A stretch of DNA of 64,000 bases from Chitinophaga ginsengisoli (GCF_003014595.1 NZ_PYGK01000001.1:124001-188000); one strand, 5' to 3'; numbered from the stretch's first letter, positions 42,295 to 51,525 are shown. A program made the numbers and translations. The notes: generated by a model from the letters alone, not told the origin.

Positions 42295-43044
42295 TTATAA
42301 TGTGATCATGCCTCCATCAGCGATCAGTTCTGCGCCTATTACAAAGCTGCTGTCTTCGGAAGCAAAGAAGGTCACTATGCGGGCAATTTCTTCAGGAGTA
42401 CCAAACCTACCCATCGGAACCTGTCCTACGATGCTTGCCTGAACAGCCTCTGCCTGTTCTTTATCAAAACCAAATTTATCATAAAGAGGAGTTTTTACAG
42501 GACCAGGGCTAATGGCATTCACCCTTATCCTGCGTGACAATAGCTCCGTAGACAATGTACGGGCCATGGTTATCAATGCGCCCTTACTGGCTGCATACAA
42601 CGTAGTGTTGGCCATGCCTATATGGCTGTTGATAGAGGTATTGAGAACAATGGAACCGCCATCATTAAACAATGGCAGCAACTGCTGAATAGTGAAGTAT
42701 GCGCTCTTTACATTGATATTAAATGTCTCGTCGTATTGCGCTTCGGTCATGGTTTCAAAAGGTGCCAACTTAGCAACGCCTGCATTGATAAACAGTATGT
42801 CCAGGCTTGGGAAAATAGCTTTTACCTGCTGCTGTAATTGAAACACGTCTTCCATATTCGAAGCATCGGAAAGTAATGTAAATGCATTCTCTCCCAGTGA
42901 CTGTTTCGCCTCTTCCAGGGCAGTAGCATTGCGGCCTGTGATGATCACTTTAGCGCCCTGTTGGATGAATTCTTTTGCAGTGGCAAACCCGATTCCGCTA
43001 TTTCCGCCCGTAACGAGGGCTGTCTTATTTTGTAACTTTTTCAT
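42295..43044 (-). CDS. SDR-family NAD(P)-dependent oxidoreductase
   Basis: 249 residues, classical short-chain dehydrogenase. Cofactor loop TGGNSGIGFA near residue 10, RN in ITGRNATAL (suggesting NADP preference), NAGVA, the catalytic YAASKGA, and PGPVKTPLYD. The C-terminus AELIADGGMITL is typical. Substrate unknown. The gene lies downstream of tandem TetR operators and is divergent from a DoxX-like gene, which suggests a stress or xenobiotic response unit with the TetR regulator. Confidence 0.9.
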   Translation of the reverse strand: MKKLQNKTALVTGGNSGIGFATAKEFIQQGAKVIITGRNATALEEAKQSLGENAFTLLSDASNMEDVFQLQQQVKAIFPSLDILFINAGVAKLAPFETMTEAQYDETFNINVKSAYFTIQQLLPLFNDGGSIVLNTSINSHIGMANTTLYAASKGALITMARTLSTELLSRRIRVNAISPGPVKTPLYDKFGFDKEQAEAVQASIVGQVPMGRFGTPEEIARIVTFFASEDSSFVIGAELIADGGMITL

Positions 43045-43070
43045 GATTTAAATAGTTTGTGTGACAGTTA

Positions 43071-43124
43071 TTTGGAATGCTCATTCCGATACAAAGGTAT
43101 CCTATTAGGAACGATCATTCCAAA
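43071..43124. promoter_or_regulatory. SDR promoter with two TetR operators
   Basis: On the minus strand TTTG (43124-43121), 21 bases, TACCTTTG (43099-43092) form the SDR promoter. Site 3, TTAGGAACGATCATTCCAAA (43105-43124), covers the -33 box and matches the consensus TTTGGAACGATYATTCCAAA at 19 of 20. Site 2, TTTGGAATGCTCATTCCGAT (43071-43090), follows the -7 box and matches at 16 of 20. The sites could also control the divergent DoxX gene. Confidence 0.75.
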
Positions 43125-43295
43125 TAAAACAGCCGTGAAAACCGAAATCTTAATCTAGATTAAGACGGCGTCAAAAGAGTGGCGACTGCAATTGGCTGGT
43201 TGGCCCCCAATTTTGTCTACTTCCGGAGAAACCACTCCCGCCCCCATTGGTTTTGAAACATCTTTGTATCACAAAACAACTTAAAACCAAAGATC

Positions 43296-43691
43296 ATGAA
43301 CACAAAAACAACAAAAACAATTTATTGGATAGGCGCGGTATTTCTTTCATTATGGTTTGGTGCAAGCGGCTTCTTTGAATTAACAAAAAACCCCATCGTA
43401 TGGGATATAACAGTACAGTTGGGCTATCCTCCGCACTTCATTTATATTCTCGGCGTAGCTAAGCTTTCAGGCATTATTGTTCTGTTAACACCAAACAGGT
43501 TGCTTAGGTTAAAAGAGTGGGTATTTGCAGGAATATTCTTCGATATCATTTTTGCATTCTTCTCTAAGTTAAGTGTGCTTGAACCATCAGCTGCAATTGA
43601 TGCGGTGATAGCGTTTGTGATGGTGACAGTGACTTATGCGATGTTCAGGAAATTGTATCCTGCAACATATGCTAAGGTGAGTGCGGAGTAA
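43296..43691 (+). CDS. DoxX-like small membrane protein
   Basis: 131 residues with four predicted membrane helices (IYWIGAVFLSLWFGASGFFE, FIYILGVAKLSGIIVLL, WVFAGIFFDIIFAFFSKLSV, AIDAVIAFVMVTVTYAMFRK), the DoxX/DUF4267-like layout. Function of the family is not settled; members are often regulated by TetR or AraC proteins in redox-related units. Divergent from the SDR gene with TetR operators in between. A shared bidirectional terminator follows. Confidence 0.8.
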   Translation: MNTKTTKTIYWIGAVFLSLWFGASGFFELTKNPIVWDITVQLGYPPHFIYILGVAKLSGIIVLLTPNRLLRLKEWVFAGIFFDIIFAFFSKLSVLEPSAAIDAVIAFVMVTVTYAMFRKLYPATYAKVSAE

Positions 43692-43703
43692 GATAGTAGT
43701 AGC

Positions 43704-43745
43704 AAAAAGGAAGAGGCTTGCATTGCTGCAAGCCTCTTCCTTTTT
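43704..43745. terminator. Bidirectional terminator
   Basis: AAAAAGGAAGAGGCTTGCA (43704-43722) pairs perfectly with TGCAAGCCTCTTCCTTTTT (43727-43745), tetraloop TTGC. T-tracts on both sides serve the convergent DoxX-like and metallopeptidase genes. Confidence 0.9.
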
Positions 43746-43755
43746 AAAAATTTGA

Positions 43756-45156
43756 TTATTTTATAAAGGACTTATTAATTGTTGTACCCTCCAGCTTAAT
43801 CTCATACGGCCACTGTTCATCGTTGCTGTCGTTATTATCATTTAAGTGTTCCCAGTGTTCAGTCGGTGCACCGCTCACTACCAGCCACAGATAAGCCGTG
43901 TTGACAGGTACAGCAAAGGTTACATCTCCGGTGGAGCTGCTATAAGTATCGCCATACACACGGGAACCATCTGTCTTCACAGCCAGGAAGCCGTATCTCC
44001 AGCCAGCCTTGTCGACTTTGATACTTCGGAATCCCGACTGACCGGCAATGCCTTTGAACTGTAGCCTGACATTGGTACCGGCTGTTGGCACATCCAGTCT
44101 GATAGCATTGTAGCCATAGTTCTGCGGACATACATCAGGACTGATCCTATACCATCCATCCGCAACTGCATTCACCTTAGAGATATGTTTATTGGCATAC
44201 TGTTTTGCCACAGCCTCTATTCTTGGCATATCCCAGGTTACGAACCTCCTGTAAGCATCGAACATCTCATCATTAAATGTTTTTTGATCTACCTGGGTAA
44301 TCCTCTTATACGTCATAACCGGATCTTCCCCACGGAGCGCCCCTCTCCACAGCTTTCCAACGAAATCTTTTCCACGCTTGTTAGACCAATACTCCAATAC
44401 ATAAGGGGAGTGATACTGGTTGATCTCATGCAGGAAAGCATAATTGGTATACTGCATAAATGACTGCAGGTGGTAATTCTCAAAAGTCATCCAGGTAGGA
44501 TATACCTGCCAGAGCATATATTGGGAAGTCATCTCAAATATGGTTTGACCATTACTTCCTTGCGGAGAAGAAGTATAGCCCCAGGCACCATCGGCATGTA
44601 CATAGTACTGGAAAACATGCCCCAGCTCATGCGCTACAGCGCCGAAAGGTTCTGTATTAATACGGGGAGGAGTCACCCAGAGTATACCCACCTTATTCTC
44701 AGCGCCACCGCCATAAGCTGTACCATCAGTAGAGTTGGTGACGTATATGAGTGCTTTCAGTGTGTCTGACACGGACCTTCCACTTTGAACAAACTTTAAT
44801 GAGTCCCGGTAATACTGGAAGAATCTGCCGCACTCCTGAAGGATCCGGGGAATGTCAAACCGTTTATTAGGATCAGTATTGGTGGCCGGAGTAGCACCAA
44901 AATCCTTCGCCCAGAATGCTACAAAATCATCCGATTCGCCCCTTCGCATATTGCTGTAAAGGCTAGCGTCATTATTGTAGTCATTGTTATTCGGAATGTT
45001 CCAGATAACATTCGGAATGTACACCTTCTTGGCAACGGCAAATGAAGCAGATCTGGCCACAAGTGCTTTAGCAGGTGCTCCTAAACTCTCTTTTTTATTA
45101 CAGGAACAAAAACTTGTACTGGCAGCTACAGCCAGGCATAGGATCAATTTAGTCAT
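43756..45156 (-). CDS. Putative lipoprotein zinc metallopeptidase (DUF6055-like)
   Basis: 466 residues. Lipoprotein signal MTKLILCLAVAASTSFCSCN with a lipobox Cys. The zincin motif HELGHVFQYYVH lies near residue 178, followed by the downstream part FEMTSQYMLWQVYPTWMTFE. The C-terminal 130 residues form a beta-sandwich-like domain (AIRLDVPTAGTNVRLQFKGI to VNTAYLWLVVSGAP) seen in secreted peptidases that attack glycoproteins. It resembles the DUF6055 group in overall layout. Anchored to the outer membrane or periplasmic face. The His-Glu-His residues support metal binding; the substrate is not known. Confidence 0.7.
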   Translation of the reverse strand: MTKLILCLAVAASTSFCSCNKKESLGAPAKALVARSASFAVAKKVYIPNVIWNIPNNNDYNNDASLYSNMRRGESDDFVAFWAKDFGATPATNTDPNKRFDIPRILQECGRFFQYYRDSLKFVQSGRSVSDTLKALIYVTNSTDGTAYGGGAENKVGILWVTPPRINTEPFGAVAHELGHVFQYYVHADGAWGYTSSPQGSNGQTIFEMTSQYMLWQVYPTWMTFENYHLQSFMQYTNYAFLHEINQYHSPYVLEYWSNKRGKDFVGKLWRGALRGEDPVMTYKRITQVDQKTFNDEMFDAYRRFVTWDMPRIEAVAKQYANKHISKVNAVADGWYRISPDVCPQNYGYNAIRLDVPTAGTNVRLQFKGIAGQSGFRSIKVDKAGWRYGFLAVKTDGSRVYGDTYSSSTGDVTFAVPVNTAYLWLVVSGAPTEHWEHLNDNNDSNDEQWPYEIKLEGTTINKSFIK

Positions 45157-45385
45157 TTTGAGTTGGGTTAAAGATTAGTATGGTTTCAGTTAATGTAAGG
45201 TAGTTTCTATCAGTAGTTAACTTTTCATTTTATTTAACTAAACATAATCGAATATTGACTCTTTTATAACTAACATTATTAGTGAGTTAATTTCTGCTTT
45301 TCATCGGTTAATATGCGCATAAACAATCGTATAAATGGATGCTACTTTTATACTAAAGGCAGTAGCAATAATAATCTTTATCACA

Positions 45386-47365
45386 ATGATTCAACATAAA
45401 CCTGTAAAGGCACTGTTCGCATGGGTATGCTGTTTATTTTCTGTTAACGCATTCCCACAGGCACCCATTTTTCTTAAATCGCCGGGCAATAATTTGACTA
45501 TCGAAGTTAACACAAAAGATAGCCTGTCATGGAGACTCATTAAAGGCCATGAGACGCTGATAAGCCATGCGGTAGCAGGTCTCGACATTGCACATAAGCC
45601 TTATATAGGTTTCAATGAACAGGTAAAATCTGTAGACAGGGTTGCAAAAAACGAGATGATATACCCCGTTGTTGCTGTAAGACAGAAGGCAATCAGGGAT
45701 GCCTATAACGAACTGCGAATAAATTTCAGGAGCGGCAATACTATTATTTTCAGAGCTTATGATAACGGCGTTGCTTACAGATGGGTAACCCATTTCAAAG
45801 ATTCTGTAAATGTAGAAAACGAAATTGTCGATTATGTATTTCCAGACAATAACCGGGTATTGTGGGGAATTGAGGAGAACAAACAGTTTCTTTCACATTT
45901 CGAGTTGTTATTCAAGGATAGTACTGTTGCCTCCTTTTCAAAAGAGCAGCACTGCGGCCTCCCACTCTATGTATCTTCTGCCGCGGGCACCAGGATGCTG
46001 CTGACTGAAGCCGATCTGCTGGATTACTCCAACCTGTTCTTCTTTGGGACCAACAGCAATAAAATAACCAGCGGTTTTCCCAAAGTGATCCTTAAAGAAA
46101 GCCTGGTCAGGGACAGAAGTACCAAAATAGAAGAGAATGCAGATTATATCGCCAGGACTACTGGCTCCCGGTCTTTTCCATGGCGCTTGGTCATGGTAGC
46201 TAATGAGGACAAGGAGCTGCTTGAAAACAACCTTGTTTATCAACTGGCATCTCCCAATACGCTTAAAAGTACCGATTGGATAGTTCCCGGGAAAGCGTCC
46301 TGGGATTGGTGGAATGACAATAATATTTACGGGGTTGATTTCCGCTCAGGGATCAACAACCAGACCTACAAATATTACATCGACTTTGCAGCCCGATTCG
46401 GACTACAGTACATCATCCTGGACGAAGGGTGGTCGAAATCCACCTGGGACGTTATTCACCCCAGAGATTCAATCAATGTTCCCGAATTGGTAGCTTATGG
46501 TAAAGCGAAGAATGTCGGCGTTATCTTATGGACGCTTTGGCAGCCTATGGATAAGGACATGGACAATGTACTGTCAATCTATGCGCAGTGGGGGGTGAAA
46601 GGTGTTAAAGTAGATTTCATGGCCCGCGCTGACCAGTATATGGTTAATTTTTATGAACGCTTGTCTGCCAATGCAGCCAGCCATCATTTAATGGTAGATC
46701 TGCACGGCGCATACAAGCCTACCGGTTTAAACAGACGGTATCCCAATATCATGTCTTACGAAGGCGTAAGGGGTATGGAAAACTACAAATGGAGTGACGA
46801 TGAGGCTACGCCTCCACATGAAGTTACCCTGCCATTTACCAGGATGGTGTTGGGCGCCATGGACTTTACTCCGGGAGCAATGCGTAATGCCACCAAAAGG
46901 GACTTTCATATTAATTTTGACGCCCCGATGAGCCAGGGAACGCGGGCGCACCAGGTTGCGATGTATGCCGTTTATGAAAGTCCATGGCAAATGCTTGCAG
47001 ACAATCCTTCGAATTATCTGCGTGATACTGCCTGCACCGGGTATATCGCAGCTTTCCCTACAACGTGGGATACGACAGTAGCATTGCAGGGCAAAATAAA
47101 AGAGTATGTAGCTGTCGCCAGGAAAAAAGGGAATCAGTGGTTTATAGGTGCGATGACAAACTGGAGCCCTCGGGATCTGACACTGCATTTAGACTTCCTG
47201 GACGCGGGCAAGAAATACAAAGTAAAAATATTTTCTGATGGCATCAATGCTGACAAGTTTGCGGAAGATTATCGGATTGCCTATGCAGCATGGGTAAAAG
47301 GGCAGGAGGTGACTGTTCATATGCAACCCGGAGGCGGATGGAGCGCTATTGTGACAGAGGAGTAG
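45386..47365 (+). CDS. GH97-family glycoside hydrolase, probably alpha-galactosidase-type
   Basis: About 659 residues from the ATG at 45386, which gives the signal peptide MIQHKPVKALFAWVCCLFSV ending NAFPQ; an ATG at 45335 in frame would add 17 residues. The N-terminal beta-sandwich (SPGNNLTIEVNTKDSLSWRL, FRAYDNGVAYRW) is followed by a TIM barrel with IVPGKASWDWWNDNNIYGVD, YIILDEGWS and GVKGVKVDFMARADQ, then LHGAYKPTGLNRRYPNIMSY and EGVRGMENYKW. The KVDFM Asp is the position of the nucleophile in retaining GH97 enzymes, which favours alpha-galactosidase over the inverting SusB-type alpha-glucosidase. The C-terminal beta domain closes it. Exported, probably periplasmic. It stands alone. Confidence 0.85.
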   Translation: MIQHKPVKALFAWVCCLFSVNAFPQAPIFLKSPGNNLTIEVNTKDSLSWRLIKGHETLISHAVAGLDIAHKPYIGFNEQVKSVDRVAKNEMIYPVVAVRQKAIRDAYNELRINFRSGNTIIFRAYDNGVAYRWVTHFKDSVNVENEIVDYVFPDNNRVLWGIEENKQFLSHFELLFKDSTVASFSKEQHCGLPLYVSSAAGTRMLLTEADLLDYSNLFFFGTNSNKITSGFPKVILKESLVRDRSTKIEENADYIARTTGSRSFPWRLVMVANEDKELLENNLVYQLASPNTLKSTDWIVPGKASWDWWNDNNIYGVDFRSGINNQTYKYYIDFAARFGLQYIILDEGWSKSTWDVIHPRDSINVPELVAYGKAKNVGVILWTLWQPMDKDMDNVLSIYAQWGVKGVKVDFMARADQYMVNFYERLSANAASHHLMVDLHGAYKPTGLNRRYPNIMSYEGVRGMENYKWSDDEATPPHEVTLPFTRMVLGAMDFTPGAMRNATKRDFHINFDAPMSQGTRAHQVAMYAVYESPWQMLADNPSNYLRDTACTGYIAAFPTTWDTTVALQGKIKEYVAVARKKGNQWFIGAMTNWSPRDLTLHLDFLDAGKKYKVKIFSDGINADKFAEDYRIAYAAWVKGQEVTVHMQPGGGWSAIVTEE

Positions 47366-47448
47366 CTATTATACAGAGTTATATTTTATCTGGAAAAGGC
47401 AACCATGACTGGTCGCCTTTTTCTTTTATTCCCTAGTCCAATAATTAT

Positions 47449-48678
47449 CTATCTAAGACTTGAGTTAACAATTTCCCGCATTGCATCTAAAAACAGATCA
47501 ATTTCACTGATAGTGTTATAGTAATGGGGCGATGCACGAATGGCCCACTGCGCTTGTTTTTCGTCAAAGTCAATAACCGCGAAATTGCGATAGCTAGGTA
47601 CTACGTTTATTTTCCGCTGCGACAGTGCTCCGGTAATTATTTTCGGTTGCGAACCAGCAACGGTAAAGGTCACTAACCCGCCTACTTCAGGTCCGCTATC
47701 CAGTACCCTGATCTTATCAATACCAGATAACTGATTGCGCATATAAGCTGACAGCCCTTTTACCTCCTGCCATATTTTATCTTCACCAATCTGTAGACAA
47801 TATTCAATAGCCTTTGCCGTACCCAGTACCAGCGCATAGGCAAATTCCCAGTCTTCATAACGCATTGCGTCGGATCGTTGCTGGTATTCGTCCTTTTCAA
47901 TCCATTCAGCCCCACGCATGTCAATGAAAAGCGGCTCAAGGCCTTGCTCAAGCGCCTTATCAGATATGTATAAGAAACCCGTACCCCGTGGGCCTCTTAA
48001 AAACTTCCTTCCGGTTACACTGAGAAAATCACACTGCAGCTCCTGTACATCTATCTTCATTTGTCCTATCGACTGGCAAGCATCCAGGATATACCATGTT
48101 TTACCTGCATGTTGCCGGATGTATGATTTATAAACATCTGCAATCCGCTTAACAGGCTGAACAAGCCCTGAATTAGTTGGAATATGTGTGATGGCCAGTA
48201 AACGGGGTTGCAGCTTGATTAACTTTTCTTCCAGATCATCCAGATCGACGCCTCCACCTGGCGCATTCTTTATTCTCACGATTTCGATACCAAATCGCTT
48301 TTTGCATGACAGGAACTGTATCTGGTTCGAAATAAAATCATCGTTATCGGTAAGGATAATATCGCCCTGTGCAAAAGGAATGGATGATAGCGCCCTTGTA
48401 TATGAATCGGTAGCACTGGCGGTAAAGGCAATGTTTGATGGCTTACAATTAATAAGTATTGCGGCCTGCTCGTAAAACTGCTGGATTGCATTGGCGCGTA
48501 AAGCCGAGGCCTCATACCCACCAATCTGAGATTCCAGCTTAATATGTTCCACAATTGTCCGGGTTACAGTATTGGGCATAAGCCCTGCGCCTGCATTGTT
48601 AAGATGAATAACCTGGCTGCATCCATCGGTATCTTTTCGGAAAGCAATGATTTCTTTATCTGAGAAAATTCTATTCAT
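47449..48678 (-). CDS. Class V aminotransferase, PLP-dependent
   Basis: 409 residues. Fold-type I PLP enzyme of the cysteine-desulfurase/selenocysteine-lyase-like group: HLNNAGAGLMPNTV near the N-terminus, ASATDSYTRALSSIPF, DNDDFISNQ, LDACQSIGQMKIDVQ (the Asp that binds the PLP ring) and the PLP lysine in VTGRKFLRGPRGTGFLYIS. The usual reactive Cys loop of desulfurases is not obvious, so the reaction could be a beta-lyase, epimerase or desulfurase. A divergent Lrp-type regulator lies 150 bases away, which suggests amino-acid-responsive control. Confidence 0.82.
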   Translation of the reverse strand: MNRIFSDKEIIAFRKDTDGCSQVIHLNNAGAGLMPNTVTRTIVEHIKLESQIGGYEASALRANAIQQFYEQAAILINCKPSNIAFTASATDSYTRALSSIPFAQGDIILTDNDDFISNQIQFLSCKKRFGIEIVRIKNAPGGGVDLDDLEEKLIKLQPRLLAITHIPTNSGLVQPVKRIADVYKSYIRQHAGKTWYILDACQSIGQMKIDVQELQCDFLSVTGRKFLRGPRGTGFLYISDKALEQGLEPLFIDMRGAEWIEKDEYQQRSDAMRYEDWEFAYALVLGTAKAIEYCLQIGEDKIWQEVKGLSAYMRNQLSGIDKIRVLDSGPEVGGLVTFTVAGSQPKIITGALSQRKINVVPSYRNFAVIDFDEKQAQWAIRASPHYYNTISEIDLFLDAMREIVNSSLR

Positions 48679-48729
48679 TGTTTGAGATGTATCTTTTGGT
48701 GTAAATATTTCCGTTCTTTACTTTAAATT

Positions 48730-48745
48730 ATACTTGCAAAAGTAT
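48730..48745. promoter_or_regulatory. Candidate Lrp-type operator in divergent region
   Basis: ATACTT-GCAA-AAGTAT, a perfect 6-bp dyad between the aminotransferase and Lrp genes. CAAAAGTA on the plus strand (48737-48744) is the complement of a TACTTTTG -7 box for the aminotransferase. Confidence 0.45.
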
Positions 48746-48826
48746 TTGAGGTTACCTGCTGATTTTCTGCAAATAGCTCCAACGTGAGCTTTTTTTAACT
48801 AATTATCGACCAAAAACAGGAAAAAA

Positions 48827-49288
48827 ATGCAAGTGCTGGATGACTACGACAAAATGATTTTACGACAGCTGCAACACAACAATAAAATAACAGCCGACGA
48901 ACTGGCCAATATCGTGAATCTAAGCGCAAGTGCTGTCCAGCGTAGGCTGAAAAGATTGCGCGATGAAAAGATCATAGAAGCTGATGTTGCCATTATCTCA
49001 CCTGCTGTTGCGGGTATTTCTATTACATGTATAGTGGAAGTAATATTGCAGGAAGGGAATTCAAAGGCAATAGATGCATTCAAAACCGCTATGCGACAAT
49101 GTACTGAGGTAATGCAATGTTATTACGTAACCGGCGCCTATGATTTTGTACTTATTGTGAATACAACGGATATGAAACATTATGAGGAGTTCTCTAAGAA
49201 ATGGCTAATGGATAATTCGAATGTGAAGCATTTTTATACACATGTGGTGATGGATAAGGTGAAGGTAGGGTATAGTGTTGCGATATAA
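48827..49288 (+). CDS. Lrp/AsnC-family transcriptional regulator
   Basis: 153 residues. N-terminal HTH: LDDYDKMILRQLQHNNKITA, DELANIVNLSASAVQRRLKR, LRDEKIIEADVAII. The C-terminal RAM/AsnC domain has GISITCIVEVILQE, MRQCTEVMQCYYVTGAYDFV (the GxYD effector-site motif) and VVMDKVKVGYSV. These octameric regulators respond to amino acids. It is divergent from the class V aminotransferase and probably regulates it through the dyad at 48730. Confidence 0.93.
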   Translation: MQVLDDYDKMILRQLQHNNKITADELANIVNLSASAVQRRLKRLRDEKIIEADVAIISPAVAGISITCIVEVILQEGNSKAIDAFKTAMRQCTEVMQCYYVTGAYDFVLIVNTTDMKHYEEFSKKWLMDNSNVKHFYTHVVMDKVKVGYSVAI

Positions 49289-49397
49289 CAGGCATGCCCT
49301 AATGATTGAATAGTTACGGGGAATCTCCGTATAGGAAGTTATTTTATGCGAATTATTTACTTTTAGGTTGTTATTTACTACCAATACCCCTATAACT

Positions 49398-50099
49398 ATG
49401 GATGAGCTAAAAAACACCGATCTCTTAGACGCGAACATCGGACTAGAAAACATTGACCCTCTGGACATAGCCGATCTCCTGACTAAATTGGAAGTATCCT
49501 TCCATATTAAATTTGACAATACTGCACTTAAACAAGTGCAGACATTCGGTGATCTTTGCGACATGGTTGCCAATAAGGTTGAAGGATTCAACACAAACGA
49601 CTGTACGACACAACAGGCATTTTATAAAATCCGGAAAGCAATACTCGATACACAAGACTACGACAAGGAGGCTTTGAAAACAGATACGAGCCTGGAAGAA
49701 TTGTTCCCTCGTCAACAACGGCGTCAGCTGGTAAAGAAATTTGAACACATTTTAGGGTTTAAGACCCAAATACTTCAAATGAAAGGTTGGCTCTTACTTT
49801 TACTTGTATCAGCATTTCTGGCATCCTTCGTTACTCTGTTCTTTTCCAAGCAAATCGGATTTGGATGTATGGTACTTTCCTTTATAGGCATTCTAATCTA
49901 TTCTAAGCTAGGCAAAGAGTTTAACCTAAAGACTGTTGGACAACTTGCAAAAAAGATTTCAAGAGAGCATTATAATAAGGTAAGACGTAATCCCACCACC
50001 GTAAACCGGATAGAAATTACTCAAAAAGTGAAAGAGCTGTTTAAGGAAGACCTGGATTTAGAAGAAAGTGTACTCACAAGGGATGCACGTTTCTCCTGA
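49398..50099 (+). CDS. Hypothetical protein with acyl-carrier-like N-terminus and membrane segment
   Basis: 233 residues from the ATG at 49398; an upstream TTG at 49368 is less likely. Residues 1-65 resemble an acyl-carrier-protein helix bundle (ENIDPLDIADLLTKLEVSFH, FDNTALKQVQTFGDLCDMVA), but the usual DSL phosphopantetheine serine is not present. A DUF-like segment follows (QAFYKIRKAILDTQDYDK, LFPRQQRRQL), then two membrane helices (GWLLLLLVSAFLASFVTLFF and FGCMVLSFIGILIYSKLG) and a basic tail with KVKELFKEDLDLEESV. Function unknown. Confidence 0.6.
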   Translation: MDELKNTDLLDANIGLENIDPLDIADLLTKLEVSFHIKFDNTALKQVQTFGDLCDMVANKVEGFNTNDCTTQQAFYKIRKAILDTQDYDKEALKTDTSLEELFPRQQRRQLVKKFEHILGFKTQILQMKGWLLLLLVSAFLASFVTLFFSKQIGFGCMVLSFIGILIYSKLGKEFNLKTVGQLAKKISREHYNKVRRNPTTVNRIEITQKVKELFKEDLDLEESVLTRDARFS

Positions 50100-50223
50100 C
50101 ATTTCTTTTAAGGCTTAATATGTGCAAACAAAAAATCTACGTCACTGCAATCCATTTCTTTTCCGCGACTCCTTGTTGCTGTTACAAGTGGTAATCAATA
50201 ATCCATAAAGTCATCCTCATTCA

Positions 50224-50634
50224 ATGGAGCAAAAGGAATCAAAACAATATTGGGAAATCTTTGAAACTAAAGTTCGGCCTCTCAGTGAAAGGCAGCAGCG
50301 AATAATTGCTTATAAGTTTTGTTTACTTGTTGAGAAGGATTTGGATAACCTTGGCAAAGGCGTGCTTAAACTTGTAGAACAACTTACATCAGATCATGTT
50401 TCATTACAAGATTGTACATCTTACCGGGAGCAATTACAAAATAAACTTCCCGATGAGGGCACAAGTCCATACAGTCCTTTGATCTGGGCCTTAACGCCAC
50501 ATACAGATACTTATCCCGCCTGGTATTCGGCTGCTATTGCGGGACTAAACATAGTTGACCTCAAGATTAGCACACTGCCAGAATTGACAGATTTAACGAA
50601 GGGAATTTTGAATGATTTTTACGGGATGATATAA
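50224..50634 (+). CDS. Hypothetical protein
   Basis: 136 residues, predicted mostly helical (YWEIFETKVRPLSERQQRII, LLVEKDLDNLGKGVLKLVEQ) with a Trp/Tyr-rich segment (PLIWALTPHTDTYPAWYSAA). No signal or membrane helix. It lies 124 bases after the ACP-like/membrane gene and converges on the next gene with 5 bases between stops. No family recognised. Confidence 0.55.
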   Translation: MEQKESKQYWEIFETKVRPLSERQQRIIAYKFCLLVEKDLDNLGKGVLKLVEQLTSDHVSLQDCTSYREQLQNKLPDEGTSPYSPLIWALTPHTDTYPAWYSAAIAGLNIVDLKISTLPELTDLTKGILNDFYGMI

Positions 50635-50639
50635 CTAGC

Positions 50640-51389
50640 TTATGGAATTATTCCCTTTTCCTTAAGTCGGAGTCTAAGATCACTCGCATACCGATGAGCG
50701 AAATTCTCTTTCTCGATTCGTGGTATGTTGTTATAATATTCAAAACGTTCCTCCCAAAACTTAATATCTTCATCTTCCTTTCCCGGCCGTTCAACTATCG
50801 TCATATAATGGACGTAATGCCCAAATTCATGCAGAAGAGTCCTATATAACTGGGTATTCCGTACATTCTCCGGCTCGATATCCGCAATCAAATATTTGCC
50901 CTTGTTAATGAAATTATGTCCATCTTCTTTTAGCCTATCAAGCTCTTTCTGACTTTCTATAGAAAGCGAGGTCTCCCATTTCATTTTCCTCGGATATTCC
51001 CCTGCCTCAAGGATAATAGCAGGGTAATATTCATTTTCAAATTCAAAGGAATAAATAAGTCGCCCCCATACAGGTGATAATATCTCTTCCTTCCGTTTGG
51101 GCTGGCGTAATACAATTAATCTAAGGCTACCGTAATCAATAATAGGAATGTGTTCGATGACCTGTTTAATATCATCAATAGAACATGCATGCAATGAACC
51201 TTCTCTCGTTTTTTCTACTACAAAAATGAACTTGTAACCATTGATCTCCACGTCTTGCCTTTGATATTGACTAAGCGATTCAATAGGGCTTAATCCATAA
51301 GTTCTTTGTGGTATTTTTAATTTATTCTGCTGGCCATGCCCTTGCTTCGCCGTTCCAATATTTCTGTTTCTTCTTGAAGGATTAAACAT
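50640..51389 (-). CDS. Hypothetical protein with HExxH zinc-protease-like motif
   Basis: 249 residues from the ATG at 51389 (MFNPSRRNRN). An ATG at 51428 in the same frame would start inside the tRNA-Asn terminator, with its T-run translated as FF, so the shorter form is preferred. The motif LHEFGHYVHYMTIVERPG near the C-terminus is an HExxH zincin signature; FAHRYASDLR may hold the third ligand. The N-terminal region (SPIESLSQYQRQDVEINGYK) and middle (YYPAIILEAGEYPRKMKWET) are not recognised. No signal peptide, so cytoplasmic or toxin-like; role unknown. Confidence 0.6.
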   Translation of the reverse strand: MFNPSRRNRNIGTAKQGHGQQNKLKIPQRTYGLSPIESLSQYQRQDVEINGYKFIFVVEKTREGSLHACSIDDIKQVIEHIPIIDYGSLRLIVLRQPKRKEEILSPVWGRLIYSFEFENEYYPAIILEAGEYPRKMKWETSLSIESQKELDRLKEDGHNFINKGKYLIADIEPENVRNTQLYRTLLHEFGHYVHYMTIVERPGKEDEDIKFWEERFEYYNNIPRIEKENFAHRYASDLRLRLKEKGIIP

Positions 51390-51410
51390 AGGGCCATCAT
51401 TTGGGACTAA

Positions 51411-51442
51411 AACAAAAAAGGCCTGCATTCCTGCAAGCCTTT
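51411..51442 (-). terminator. tRNA-Asn terminator
   Basis: Read on the minus strand, the stem AGGC-x-TGCA / TGCA-x-GCCT (51419-51440) is followed by TTTTTTGTT. It ends the tRNA-Asn transcript 10 bases beyond the tRNA. Confidence 0.75.
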
Positions 51443-51451
51443 TCTTTTCCG

Positions 51452-51525
51452 CTCCCCCTGCTGGACTTGAACCAGCGACCCTCTGATTAACAGTCAGATG
51501 CTCTAACCAACTGAGCTAAGGAGGA
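51452..51525 (-). tRNA. tRNA-Asn(GUU)
   Basis: 74 bases. Acceptor UCCUCCU/AGGGGGA (one G-U pair), D stem GCUC/GAGC, anticodon stem UCUGA/UCAGA with loop CUGUUAA (anticodon GUU), T stem GCUGG/CCAGC with loop UUCAAGU. Discriminator G and no encoded CCA. Followed by a terminator. Confidence 0.93.

Noticed and set aside
51390..51428. Longer start for the HExxH protein at 51428
   Set aside because: Those 13 codons are the tRNA-Asn terminator hairpin and T-run; the ATG at 51389 is the more likely start.
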